The notes under the pieces were generated by a model that was not told the DNA's origin, did not search any database, and worked only from the letters and a program-made list of their open reading frames with translations. A stretch of 64,000 bases of DNA from Desulfobacteraceae bacterium Eth-SRB1 (GTDB lineage: Bacteria; Desulfobacterota; Desulfobacteria; Desulfobacterales; ETH-SRB1): NCBI GenBank assembly GCA_004193555.1, contig RPGP01000040.1, positions 1,121,127-1,185,126 on the forward strand, given 5' to 3'. The stretch's first letter is position 1. Every line of letters starts with the position of its first letter. The translations under genes were made by a program, and so were the position numbers. Below are positions 25,123 through 33,921 of this stretch, piece after piece.

Positions 25123-26109
25123 TCAAATTTTCATTGCAGACTTTACCTCTTCCATGGTCTGCTGCGCAACCTTCCTTGCCTTATTGCATCCCTCTTTGAT
25201 AATTTCGTCTACTGTTTCCCGCCGTGCTTTATAATATTCTCTTTTTGCACGGATAGGCTCAAGGGTATCAATAAGATTTTGAGCCATTATCTTTTTGCAT
25301 TCGACACAACCGATTTGAGCTTTGCGGCATTCTTTGTTTATATTATTCGCTGTTTCTTTATTGCTGTATAATTTATGAAATTCAAAGACATTGCAGATAT
25401 CAGGATTGCCAGGATCATTTTTTTTTGCCCGCTGGGGATCGGTTATCATCCTGGCGACACTGGAGGCAATATTATCCGGGCTGTCTGACAGATAGATTGC
25501 ATTGTTGTAACTTTTACTCATTTTACGGCGGTCCAGACCAAGAATTTTAGGTGTTTTTGTTAAAATAGATTCAGGCTCAGGAAATACTTTCCTGTACAGA
25601 TAATTAAATCGCCTCGCTATCTCCCGTGTAATTTCAACATGGGGCACCTGGTCAATGCCTACAGGCACTCCATCAGCCTTATACATTATAATATCCGCTG
25701 CCTGGAGAACAGGGTAGCCTAAAAATCCGAACGTGGAAAGATCCTTATTGCTGAGCTGCAGAATTTGATCTTTGTAAGTCGGGTTTCGTTCGAGCCAGGG
25801 CACGGGGGTTATCATGGAAAGTAAAAGAAATAGTTCCGCATGTTCTTTAATATGTGACTGGACAAAGAGAGTGTTTGTGTCGGGTGAGAGACCTACGCTC
25901 AGCCAGTCTACCATCATATCTCTGACATATTCTGAAATTGAACCTGTATCCTCGTAGTTACTTGTCAGGGCGTGCCAGTCTGCTATGAAGAAAAAGCAGT
26001 CGTATTTCTTTTGCATCTCCAGCCAGTTTGCCAGAGCGCCATGCAGATTGCCGAGATGAAGTGGCCCTGTGGGGCGCATTCCGCTTAATATCCGTTTTTT
26101 TTTGTTCAT
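25123..26109 (-). CDS. trpS: Tryptophanyl-tRNA synthetase
   Basis: 328 aa class Ic synthetase. HIGH-like PTGPLHLGNLHG near residue 12, KMSKS near residue 190 (GLDRRKMSKSYNNAI), and the Trp-binding GYPVLQAADIIMYKADGVPVGIDQ. Start chosen at ATG 26109 (MNKKKRILSG); ten further in-frame residues upstream are not conserved. Charges tRNA-Trp. Confidence 0.97.
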   Translation of the reverse strand: MNKKKRILSGMRPTGPLHLGNLHGALANWLEMQKKYDCFFFIADWHALTSNYEDTGSISEYVRDMMVDWLSVGLSPDTNTLFVQSHIKEHAELFLLLSMITPVPWLERNPTYKDQILQLSNKDLSTFGFLGYPVLQAADIIMYKADGVPVGIDQVPHVEITREIARRFNYLYRKVFPEPESILTKTPKILGLDRRKMSKSYNNAIYLSDSPDNIASSVARMITDPQRAKKNDPGNPDICNVFEFHKLYSNKETANNINKECRKAQIGCVECKKIMAQNLIDTLEPIRAKREYYKARRETVDEIIKEGCNKARKVAQQTMEEVKSAMKI

Positions 26110-26181
26110 TTGAAAGCTCCTATGTAATAGTTCAGCCACTAAGACACAAAGTCACCAACCTGCCGGCAGGAATTATAATAT

Positions 26182-26489
26182 AATTTACTCAAGTTTCGCA
26201 CCCATTAATGTATCAAAAGCGTTAGACGGCAAGGGCTAAAAATAAATTTTAAAGCGAAATATACTGTCTGTAGTTTTAACGGCGGCGCCAATCAATTAAT
26301 ATAAGATTGATGCTTAATACATCGTTAAATTCAATATGTTATATCTCCTTTGCGCCTGACCATACTGTGTGCCGCACAGGTTGCTGGTTACAAAATATAA
26401 GCAAACGATTTCGCTGTAAAAATGTTATTTTTAACCCTTACCGTCTTGACATTGATAGAAATCAGGGGTGCGAAACTTGAGTAATTTAA
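26182..26489. repeat. 308-bp element with imperfect terminal inverted repeats
   Basis: Left end TTTACTCAAGTTTCGCACCC, right end GGGTGCGAAACTTGAGTAA. Pairing continues for about 65 bp with gaps (GACGGCAAGGGCTAAAAATA against TATTTTTAACCCTTACCGTC). No ORF. One end is also present at 5475-5522 upstream of rplM. Nearly all of the trpS to CCA-enzyme gap is this element. Confidence 0.75.
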
Positions 26490-26491
26490 AT

Positions 26492-29191
26492 TTATCTGCG
26501 TTCATCTGTGGCTGAATATTTGCTATTATTTTTTACAAAAAGAAGTTCTTCGCCCCGCGTTTTGAGCCGGCCGTTTAATTTTGCTTCTAAAACAGATTCC
26601 AGGATTTGCCTGTAGATCGGGCCCGGCTTGATGCCCATCTTCATTAAGTCTTTACCTGTAACCGAAGTGTTAATATACCTTAGTTTTGTGAAGTAATGGG
26701 ATATGGCTTTTTTAATTCTTTCCTGTTTCGTCAGCGCCATCATATATAAAATAAGTTCGGTTTTAAAACCGGAAAGCTGTTTGTAAAGAAAGCTGTTTTG
26801 AATTTGCCTGTTTCTTTCAAGTAAAAGAAGACACCTGTCAGCTTTGAAGCGTTCATTGCAGATAATTGTTCTATAGCGTGGCGCTAATTCAAGCCGCAGG
26901 CAGATTTCTTCCGAAGTTTTCTTGTCACAATGCCTGATAAGCGACATAAAACAGACTGCCCACTTCAAATAAGATTTTTCTAAAAAAAGCAAATCATGCC
27001 ATGACAATACCTTTTTGACGGAATTTAACAGAGGAATAAGTTCTTTGTTAATTTTTATCGAAGGGTGGACTACCTTTAGCAGATTATAATCATTCAGACT
27101 CTTGATAGCAGGAATCGGGTTTTCTTCTTCAAGAATCTGGCGCAGCTCATTAAATACTCTCCGTCCGCTAAGCCGTTTGAAAAAGTCCATTTTCACCGCA
27201 TTTTTGATGAGCCCGGCTGTTAGTTTTCCGATAGTAAAGTCAAAACGCTGCTTAAACCTTATAGCCCGGAATATACGCGTTGGATCTTCTACAAAACTTA
27301 AGTTGTGCAAAACCCTTATTGATTTTTTCTTTATATCCTTTTGTGCTGAGAAAAAATCGATTAATGTGCCGAACCTGTTCCGGTTAAGATGAATTGCAAG
27401 GGTGTTGATGGTGAAGTCCCTTCGGTAAAGATCGAGCTTTATTGAACTCATTTCAACTGTCGGAAGCGCGGCAGGGAACTTGTAATATTCCATTCTGGCA
27501 GAAGCCACGTCAATTTTAAATCCATCAGGGAAGATTATAACCGCTGTGCCGAATTTTCCATATGAGTGAACACGAGCGCTATATTTCACAGCATATTTTT
27601 TCGCAAATGCTATGCCGTCACCTTCTATTACAATATCGATGTCTTCATTTGCCCTGTAAAGGAACAGGTCGCGCACAAATCCGCCGACAACGTAAGCGCT
27701 GTAACCGATTTCAGCGGCCACCTCGCCAATTGTTTGCAGGATATTAAGTAAGCGCGGTGGAATACGTTCCTTCATGAACTTGCTGATATTTCTGGTTCTG
27801 GCCTGGAGAGTTGTCTTGAGCGGCTTGAATGAATCGATGGGAACTTTTTGATACTGCCGCACAAGAGTATTTAAAAGATCTGTGCGTGTAATAACACCGG
27901 TGATGATACCTTTATCCGCGACCGGCAGGACGCGCTGCTTGTTCCCGATAATTTTATCCTGAATTTCAGGAAGATCGGCTTCGGGTTCTACGGTTGCGAG
28001 TTCTGTTGTCATATATTCTTTTACCTGAACATGATCCAGCTTGTGGTAGAGCGCCTTTTCAATAACCTGGCGGGTTATAAAACCGACAAGTTTATCTTTG
28101 CCGTCCGTATCAGACGGTTTTTTGATAACGAGAAGAGCGTTTACGTTGTAACGCGTCAGGAGATTGTTTGCCTCCCTGCAATTGACATCCGGCTCTATCG
28201 ATATTGGAGGAGAAGACATGAGGTTCTTTGCCCGCCTTCTTGACCTGACAGTTTTATAGAGGATTTCAAGCAGCTCCTGTTCAGTCTGGGCAAGGGTTTT
28301 ATCTTTAACAGTTGCTGCAGCGGCAAATGCATGACCCCCTCCGCCAAAATGAGAAACAACAACCCCCACATCAACTTCGGATATTCTGCTTCGCGCTACA
28401 ATATATATTTTATTTTCCATTAGCGCTATGGCAAAAATTACGTTAAGATTTTCCATCCTAACCATTTTATGAACAAGAAGGGCAAAATCCGCGAGATAGT
28501 TATCACTTGTTACGGTTGTAATTATGATTTCGATACCGTTAATATTGTGGTGGGTTGCCGCCTGGATCATATCGTTTAACAGTCCAACCTGTTCCGTGCT
28601 GATCTCTCTGGAAATCAAATCTGATATAATATTCAGATTTGCTCCCTTTGAAAGGAGAAAGGCTGCGGCGATGAAATCTTTTTCACAGGTTGATGAAAAT
28701 GTAAAAGAGCCTGTGTCTTCATATATTCCAAGACACATTACAGTTGCTTCGTCAGGGGAAATGTCGATCCCTTTTTCCTTTATGATTTCTGTAAGAATGG
28801 AAACGGTTGCGCCGGTTGACTCGCATATTTCATGACTACCTTTTATATCATCGGCCATGGCAGGATGATGATCATAGATATGGACATCTAAATCCGACCT
28901 TTCCACAAGGGATGCGAATTTTCCGATTCGGTTTGGCTGTCTTGTGTCTACAAGGACAAGCCTTTCAATAATTGAAAAGTCAATTTCTTTTATGTCTGCC
29001 ATGTTGAAAAGATATACCATCGATTGCACAAAGAAATTTCTTAAGTTTTTTTCATGGGAACCTGGAAAAACCACGAGAGAATCAGGATACAGCTTCTGCG
29101 CGGCTAACATGGATGCCATTGCGTCAAAATCGGCATTTATATGGGTTGTTATGACGGTAATTTTTTTGTTTAGCGCTTTTGCTTTAGCCAC
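26492..29191 (-). CDS. CCA-adding-type nucleotidyltransferase fused to DHH and CBS domains
   Basis: 899 aa. Order: DHH/DHHA1 phosphoesterase (NADFDAMAS, DTRQ, YDHHP, GGGGHAFAAAA; about 1-310), two CBS domains (about 325-445), then a class II tRNA nucleotidyltransferase/poly(A) polymerase head (YVVGGFVRDLFLYRANEDIDIVIEGDG; about 490-620) and an RNA-binding tail. This architecture is known from deltaproteobacteria and Aquificales, where it adds A or CCA to tRNA 3' ends; CBS domains suggest adenylate regulation. Start is GTG 29191. The last codons (SATDERR) lie inside a CAGCCACAGATGAACGCAGA repeat, so the C-terminus has been rewritten by repeat DNA. Confidence 0.93.
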   Translation of the reverse strand: MAKAKALNKKITVITTHINADFDAMASMLAAQKLYPDSLVVFPGSHEKNLRNFFVQSMVYLFNMADIKEIDFSIIERLVLVDTRQPNRIGKFASLVERSDLDVHIYDHHPAMADDIKGSHEICESTGATVSILTEIIKEKGIDISPDEATVMCLGIYEDTGSFTFSSTCEKDFIAAAFLLSKGANLNIISDLISREISTEQVGLLNDMIQAATHHNINGIEIIITTVTSDNYLADFALLVHKMVRMENLNVIFAIALMENKIYIVARSRISEVDVGVVVSHFGGGGHAFAAAATVKDKTLAQTEQELLEILYKTVRSRRRAKNLMSSPPISIEPDVNCREANNLLTRYNVNALLVIKKPSDTDGKDKLVGFITRQVIEKALYHKLDHVQVKEYMTTELATVEPEADLPEIQDKIIGNKQRVLPVADKGIITGVITRTDLLNTLVRQYQKVPIDSFKPLKTTLQARTRNISKFMKERIPPRLLNILQTIGEVAAEIGYSAYVVGGFVRDLFLYRANEDIDIVIEGDGIAFAKKYAVKYSARVHSYGKFGTAVIIFPDGFKIDVASARMEYYKFPAALPTVEMSSIKLDLYRRDFTINTLAIHLNRNRFGTLIDFFSAQKDIKKKSIRVLHNLSFVEDPTRIFRAIRFKQRFDFTIGKLTAGLIKNAVKMDFFKRLSGRRVFNELRQILEEENPIPAIKSLNDYNLLKVVHPSIKINKELIPLLNSVKKVLSWHDLLFLEKSYLKWAVCFMSLIRHCDKKTSEEICLRLELAPRYRTIICNERFKADRCLLLLERNRQIQNSFLYKQLSGFKTELILYMMALTKQERIKKAISHYFTKLRYINTSVTGKDLMKMGIKPGPIYRQILESVLEAKLNGRLKTRGEELLFVKNNSKYSATDERR

Positions 29192-29649
29192 GGTTTAGTC
29201 CTGATTTCGGGACGAGTTATTCAAAATTGAACATTTTTCAAAGGTCTCACCCCAATTTCTATTTTCCAATTTCAAGTTTCAATCTGTGAACGGCTGCCAA
29301 ATAATTTACATAATCTAAACATTTGCATATATAGGCTGGTTTATCAAGCTCAAGTTAAAACTTAAAATCCACCGCCTAATTTTACGAATTCTTCTAATAA
29401 TAAGGTTCACCGGCAATTTTGCATGCATTTAAGTATTATAAATAAAACATTATGAACCCGTGATTATTAAGATTTCTACAATTTTGACGGCGAATTCAGC
29501 ATAAATATTGAGCATTGACACAAATGACGTTAAAAGGTATTTTAATTATCTTATCAAAAGCGGAGAAATTAAAGAAAGAGAAATGCTCGGCGGTATCTAT
29601 TATATGGTGAGAACCGAAAAAGAATTATCAAAAAAGGACGGAGAATATC
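29192..29649. other. Intergenic gap, no gene assigned
   Basis: 458 bp. Holds a fragment of the CCAATTTCTATTTTCCAATT repeat (about 29250-29295). At 29524-29673 one plus-strand frame reads NDVKRYFNYLIKSGEIKERE and on to a stop inside pilC; it looks protein-like but has no start or recognisable family and may be the tail of a lost gene. Confidence 0.4.
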
Positions 29650-30858
29650 ATGCCGCTATATCTGTGGAAAGGTAAGAACAAGAAAAATGAGATCAAGAAA
29701 GGGGAAATGGAGGCCGTTAGCGAAGATGCGGTAAAAGCGCAATTAGGCAAAATAAAGATCAGCCCTATTAAGGTAAAGGAAAAACCCAAAGATCTCTTTG
29801 AAAATGTGGCCTTTATGCAGCCTAAGGTTGTACAGGCCGATATAATCCTTTTTTGCAGGCAGTTTTCTACAATGATCGATGCAGGCCTGCCGATAATTCA
29901 ATGTCTTGAGATACTATACGCACAGCAGGAAAATGCAACATTTAAAAAGATGTTGAAGGAAATTAAGGAATCGGTTGAAAGCGGAGAAACCCTGGCAGAT
30001 GCTTTGAAAAAATACCCGGATCAGTTTGACAACCTTTTTGTAAATATGATCGCTGCCGGTGAAGTAGGCGGTATTCTGGATACGATTTTAAGACGGCTTT
30101 CTCAATATCTGGAGAAAGCCGCAAAACTAAAGGGCAAGATAAAAGGCGCCATGACATATCCTATAGTAACTCTTGTCATAGCCGCCATAGTGGTATCTGT
30201 AATCATGGTTTTTGTTATTCCTGTGTTTGAGGATATGTTTGAAGGCATGGGTGGCGCCCTTCCGGCACCGACCCAGATCGTAGTGGGTATGAGCAGGTTC
30301 GTGAAAGGCAATATACTTTATATTATTATCGGGCTGGTATTGTTTTTTTATGGTTTCAAAAAAATTACTAAAACCGAAAAAGGCGAGAAAATCAAGGATG
30401 ATCTGATTCTTAAACTGCCGGTTATGGGAATGATTCTTCGTAAAGGAGCGGTAGCCAAGTTTACAAGCACAATGAGCACAATGCTTTCAAGCGGTGTTTC
30501 AATTTTGGATGCTCTTGAAATTGTAGCAAAAACAGCGGGCAATAAAACTATTGAGAAGGCAATATACGAGGTTCGTTCCGGCATTTCTGAAGGCCGAACA
30601 ATGGCGGATCCTCTTGCAGAAAGCGGGGTTTTCCCATCCATGGTATGCCAGATGATAGCGGTTGGCGAATCAACAGGCGCCCTTGATGCAATGTTGCAAA
30701 AGATTGCCGATTTTTATGAAGAAGAGGTGGATCAGGCCGTAGAAAATATGACCGCATTGATAGAGCCGTTTATGCTGGTGTTCTTAGGCGTAGTGATCGG
30801 AGGTCTCGTTGTTTCAATGTATCTTCCCATATTTAAGATGGCGGCAGCGATGGGATAA
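29650..30858 (+). CDS. pilC: Type IV pilus / type II secretion inner-membrane protein
   Basis: 402 aa, GspF/PilC family with the typical duplication: two GspF domains (LFCRQFSTMIDAGLPIIQCLEIL and AKFTSTMSTMLSSGVSILDALEIV) and three membrane helices (about 170-190, 222-240, 375-395). It forms the membrane platform for the pilus assembly ATPase. It is an orphan: no pilB, pilT or pilin is adjacent. RBS GGACGGAG is 8 bp upstream. Confidence 0.93.
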   Translation: MPLYLWKGKNKKNEIKKGEMEAVSEDAVKAQLGKIKISPIKVKEKPKDLFENVAFMQPKVVQADIILFCRQFSTMIDAGLPIIQCLEILYAQQENATFKKMLKEIKESVESGETLADALKKYPDQFDNLFVNMIAAGEVGGILDTILRRLSQYLEKAAKLKGKIKGAMTYPIVTLVIAAIVVSVIMVFVIPVFEDMFEGMGGALPAPTQIVVGMSRFVKGNILYIIIGLVLFFYGFKKITKTEKGEKIKDDLILKLPVMGMILRKGAVAKFTSTMSTMLSSGVSILDALEIVAKTAGNKTIEKAIYEVRSGISEGRTMADPLAESGVFPSMVCQMIAVGESTGALDAMLQKIADFYEEEVDQAVENMTALIEPFMLVFLGVVIGGLVVSMYLPIFKMAAAMG

Positions 30859-30910
30859 CATGGCCTGAAGCTTCACCTTTGAGAATATTTGATAACAGGC
30901 GACCCCTAAG

Positions 30911-31867
30911 ATGTGTGAACAGACAGATCAATGCCAGCGATATAATAATTTACTCAAAGAAGGTTTTGTTTCAGGCATTAAGAAGGGATGGAGTGGCTTC
31001 ATCTGGATGTTGAAGATAATCATTCCTGTTTCTTTTCTAACGGCTCTTCTGGCATGGAGCTGCTGGCTCAACAAAATCGATTTTTTCGTCAAGCCGGTTA
31101 TGACCTTGCTAAACCTGCCGGCTATGGCCGCCCTGCCTTTGATCATCGGTATGTTTTCCAATCTTTACGGAGCCATTGCTGCAATGTCAGTACTCACTTT
31201 CACCAATGAACAGATGACTCTGATCGCCATTTTTCTTCTGATTGCCCACAATTTAATTCAGGAAGGCATTATTCAGGCCAGATCAGGCATGCACCCCATG
31301 AAGGCCACACTATTTCGCCTTGTAGCTGCCGTGATTACGGTAACTCTGGTAGCGCAATTCTTCGATGCTACGGCATTAACCCCAGTGACTTCAGAAGCAC
31401 CGACTCAAGTCTCACAACCTTTCGTTTACATATTAAAGAGCTGGAGCTTTGTTATATTTTACCTTTGTATCAAGATTTTTGCAATTATTATGAGTATATT
31501 AATCCTGTTAGAAATAATGAAGAGCTTAGGCTGGATAAATCACATTGTCAGACTGCTGACACCTGTTCTGAAAATACTGGGGCTCAGACAAAATGTGGGT
31601 ATTCTATGGGTTACTGCTGCTGTTTTCGGTCTTTCCTATGGAGGGGCTGTTATTGTTGAAGAGGTAAAAGAGGGGCGCCTGACGAAGGATGAACTGGAAG
31701 ATCTGCATTTATCTATCGGTATCAATCATTCCTTGATTGAAGATCCTTCACTCTTTCTGGCGCTGGGATTGAGTGCATTCTGGCTCTGGATTCCGCGACT
31801 GATCATGGCGATGATTGCCGTTCGCCTGCTTAATTTATGGCATCTGGTACGAAAAAAACGGCAGTGA
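30911..31867 (+). CDS. Nucleoside-recognition (Gate) domain membrane protein
   Basis: 318 aa with about eight hydrophobic helices and two Gate-type repeats (GFVSGIKKGWSGFIWMLKIIIPVSFLTALL and LKSWSFVIFYLCIKIFAIIMSILILLE). The Gate fold is shared by nucleoside transporters and spore maturation proteins A/B. The substrate is not known. It starts 52 bp after pilC on the same strand. Confidence 0.8.
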   Translation: MCEQTDQCQRYNNLLKEGFVSGIKKGWSGFIWMLKIIIPVSFLTALLAWSCWLNKIDFFVKPVMTLLNLPAMAALPLIIGMFSNLYGAIAAMSVLTFTNEQMTLIAIFLLIAHNLIQEGIIQARSGMHPMKATLFRLVAAVITVTLVAQFFDATALTPVTSEAPTQVSQPFVYILKSWSFVIFYLCIKIFAIIMSILILLEIMKSLGWINHIVRLLTPVLKILGLRQNVGILWVTAAVFGLSYGGAVIVEEVKEGRLTKDELEDLHLSIGINHSLIEDPSLFLALGLSAFWLWIPRLIMAMIAVRLLNLWHLVRKKRQ

Positions 31868-31984
31868 TAAAATACCATTTCATATTAATATTCGTTGTAA
31901 TGGTGTTTGAAAAACAGGTTCCTTAGAAAAGGTTCTCGAAAAGTATAACTAGGCATATAGAATGCAAATACGATTCTTAGTTTT

Positions 31985-32606
31985 GATATAAACCCTCCAC
32001 CTTTGGTGGAGGACCCGGATAGGTTCTACCGATCCGGTGAGAAATAATATAGGTAATTCCCCAGGAAAGCCCAGAAGGGCAGACAGGAGGAATTACCTAT
32101 GCATAATTAAACAAGTTTATCGCATGTAAGATGGGATTGCAAATACCATGTTGTATTTGTTCCCAAGTATCGCAAGAAGAAGCTGTACGGGAAGTTTAGG
32201 TCGCGAGTTGGAGAGATTTTACGCAATTTATGTCGACAACGTGGGGTGGATTTGCTCGAGGGCCCTTTGATGCCAGACCACATCCATATGTGTTTAAGGT
32301 TTCCGCCGAAGTACAGCATCTCGTTTGTAATTGGATTTTTGAAAGGCAAGAGTGCCGTATTGATCCATCGGACAGTGCTGGGGAAAAAACAGGTGTCGGG
32401 TCTGCACTTTTAGGCCAGAGGATATTGTGTCAGCACGGTTGGATTGGATGAAGAAACCATACGCAAATACATACGTGAACAAGAAAAGAACGAAAAAGAA
32501 CAACTGGGTTTCGAATTTGATGAATAAATAGCCCCAGCGGGGCTTTCCTAATGTTATCGCCCCCCTTTGGGGGGCTTCCTGAGGCCACCCGCTCTGCGGG
32601 TGCGAG
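31985..32606 (+). mobile_element. IS200-like insertion sequence, decayed
   Basis: Subterminal left-end hairpin CCTCCACC-TTT-GGTGGAGG (31994-32012) and right-end hairpins GCCCC-AGC-GGGGC and CCACCCGC-TCT-GCGGGTG (32585-32602) flank a single Y1-type transposase remnant, as in IS200/IS605 elements. No terminal inverted repeats. Exact boundaries uncertain. The right end touches the stop codon of the mazF-like gene. Confidence 0.75.
32099..32527 (+). pseudogene. tnpA: IS200 family transposase TnpA with two nonsense codons
   Basis: One continuous frame of 143 codons with the family sequence: WDCKYHVVFVPKYRKKKLYG, the HUH motif as MPDHIHM, and the catalytic Tyr in RKYIREQE. It is broken by TAA at codon 4 and by TAG in the conserved FHFWARGY region (reads LHF-stop-ARGY, Trp to amber). 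No frameshifts. Both active-site motifs survive, so inactivation is recent. The spaced RBS GGAGG lies before ATG. Confidence 0.9.
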
Positions 32607-32608
32607 TC

Positions 32609-32938
32609 TCACTGTGCAAAAAGTTCTTGTAAACAATTCACTATCTTGATTTGAGCACTTTGGGAAATTGCACCGAGTTTTTGAATTAGTCTGGATTTAT
32701 GAACTGCTCGCATTTGATCTAATAGTATTAAACCTTTTTTACTTTGAAAGGTGCATTGAATTCGAGTTGGAAAGTTGAATCCTTTAGATGTCATTGGAGC
32801 AATGATAGAGGTTTTTAGTGAGGACATCTCATCTGGTGAAATGATAACACATGGTCTTGTCTTCTTAATCTCTGAGCCCTGTGTTGGATCCAATTGAACT
32901 AACCAAATGTCAAATCTATGAATATTCGGTTTTACCAT
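32609..32938 (-). CDS. PemK/MazF-like toxin
   Basis: 109 aa. HRFDIWLVQLDPTQGSEIKKTRPCVIISPDEM and the TSIIAPMTS segment match MazF endoribonucleases, which cleave mRNA. ATG 32938 is preferred. It overlaps the antitoxin stop by 7 bp. The gene end meets the right end of the IS200 remnant. Confidence 0.92.
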   Translation of the reverse strand: MVKPNIHRFDIWLVQLDPTQGSEIKKTRPCVIISPDEMSSLKTSIIAPMTSKGFNFPTRIQCTFQSKKGLILLDQMRAVHKSRLIQKLGAISQSAQIKIVNCLQELFAQ

Positions 32939-33186
32939 TCCCAATCCTTATAATCGGTTAGCGGAGCATCTATCCATTCTTGGTCAATTTGATCAGCTTC
33001 TTTTGTTTTTAGAACTTTATCAAATTCCTTTTTCCACCCTTGTCTTGGTTTTTGCAAAGGTTGAATTAAAAGCCCGTCATCATTAATTTTGAAAGCCAGT
33101 TTTTTGCCTTCTAATTGAGCCTGCTCAATAATTGCTTTTGGAATTCTTACACCTTGCGAGTTTCCGATTCTTATCAAAGTAGTCAT
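32932..33186 (-). CDS. AbrB/MazE-like antitoxin
   Basis: 84 aa. The N-terminal swapped-hairpin domain LIRIGNSQGVRIPKAIIEQAQL binds DNA; the acidic, Trp-rich C-terminus (DQEWIDAPLTDYKDWEW) should neutralise the toxin encoded next. Antitoxin-first order and overlap are typical, and the pair should autorepress. Confidence 0.92.
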   Translation of the reverse strand: MTTLIRIGNSQGVRIPKAIIEQAQLEGKKLAFKINDDGLLIQPLQKPRQGWKKEFDKVLKTKEADQIDQEWIDAPLTDYKDWEW

Positions 33187-33325
33187 ATTTACCTCTATTT
33201 TTGATTATTGTAATTACAATATAATCACTTATTGGGTTATTGTCAAATTCAAACAGAATCAGGATTTTAAGGACAAGTTATTCTATTGTTTCATAGTATG
33301 GAAAATTATTTACATCGTTACGCAG

Positions 33326-33583
33326 GGACACTTTCGTCCATTTGTAAATCAGTAGCTCATTGCAAATGATAGTTTCTTTCTTTGGCTATCCCTTTCCCTT
33401 TATTCGCATTATAAACCACGCCGGGTTGGCTGTCTTTGAATATCTTTTCACGTTCTATTCTCCGTATAATTACATGCCGCACCACACCTGGTGCATTTAA
33501 TCTCGCTGATCGTGGTATAATCCAATATCATCAATATGTTAAGCTGTAAACTGATTTACAAATGGACATCTCAAAAGTGCCCC
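33326..33583. repeat. Inverted-repeat element or IS remnant upstream of htpG
   Basis: GGGACACTTTCGTCCATTTG...AAATCAG at the left and CTGATTTACAAATGGAC...AAGTGCCCC at the right form imperfect terminal inverted repeats of about 27 bp. The right part (33490-33567) recurs at 36038-36119 downstream of htpG. No transposase. The rest of the 33187-33921 gap shows no gene. Confidence 0.65.
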
Positions 33584-33921
33584 TTGGTGACTGGGGACGG
33601 ACTGGTGGAGGTTCATGCAGAATGTTCTCAACTCAAAACACAAAATAACGGAATCCCCTAATTTATTTAGTAATTATACCCCTGATTCAATTTAAAAGCA
33701 AATACTTATATAGCCGACAAAACTAATGGCATCTGCAAATCTGTATCTATCATGACAATATGAGACCTTTGAAAAACACCTCCTTTTTCTCAATCTCGAT
33801 GTCAGGCTCAATAATTTCAAACACTCACAAAACAGCCACAGGGGTTGACAAATTAAAAATTACACGCATTTTAGTACATATTTTTATAATATCTGAAAAC
33901 AAACTTTTGACTGGAGGAATT

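Noticed and set aside
29524-29673. Possible coding remnant NDVKRYFNYLIKSGEIKERE
   Set aside because: No start codon, no recognised family, and it overlaps the pilC start; noted only in the gap entry.
32099-32527. TAG in the IS200 transposase as a possible pyrrolysine codon
   Set aside because: A TAA stop is also present in the same frame, so plain nonsense decay is simpler.
33845-33890. TTGACA and TATAAT upstream of htpG
   Set aside because: The hexamers are 34 bp apart, too far for one sigma-70 promoter; no sigma-32-like site was recognised either.
33760-33921. 54-residue N-terminal extension of HtpG
   Set aside because: The internal ATG has a strong Shine-Dalgarno and the standard family start; the extension is not Hsp90-like.
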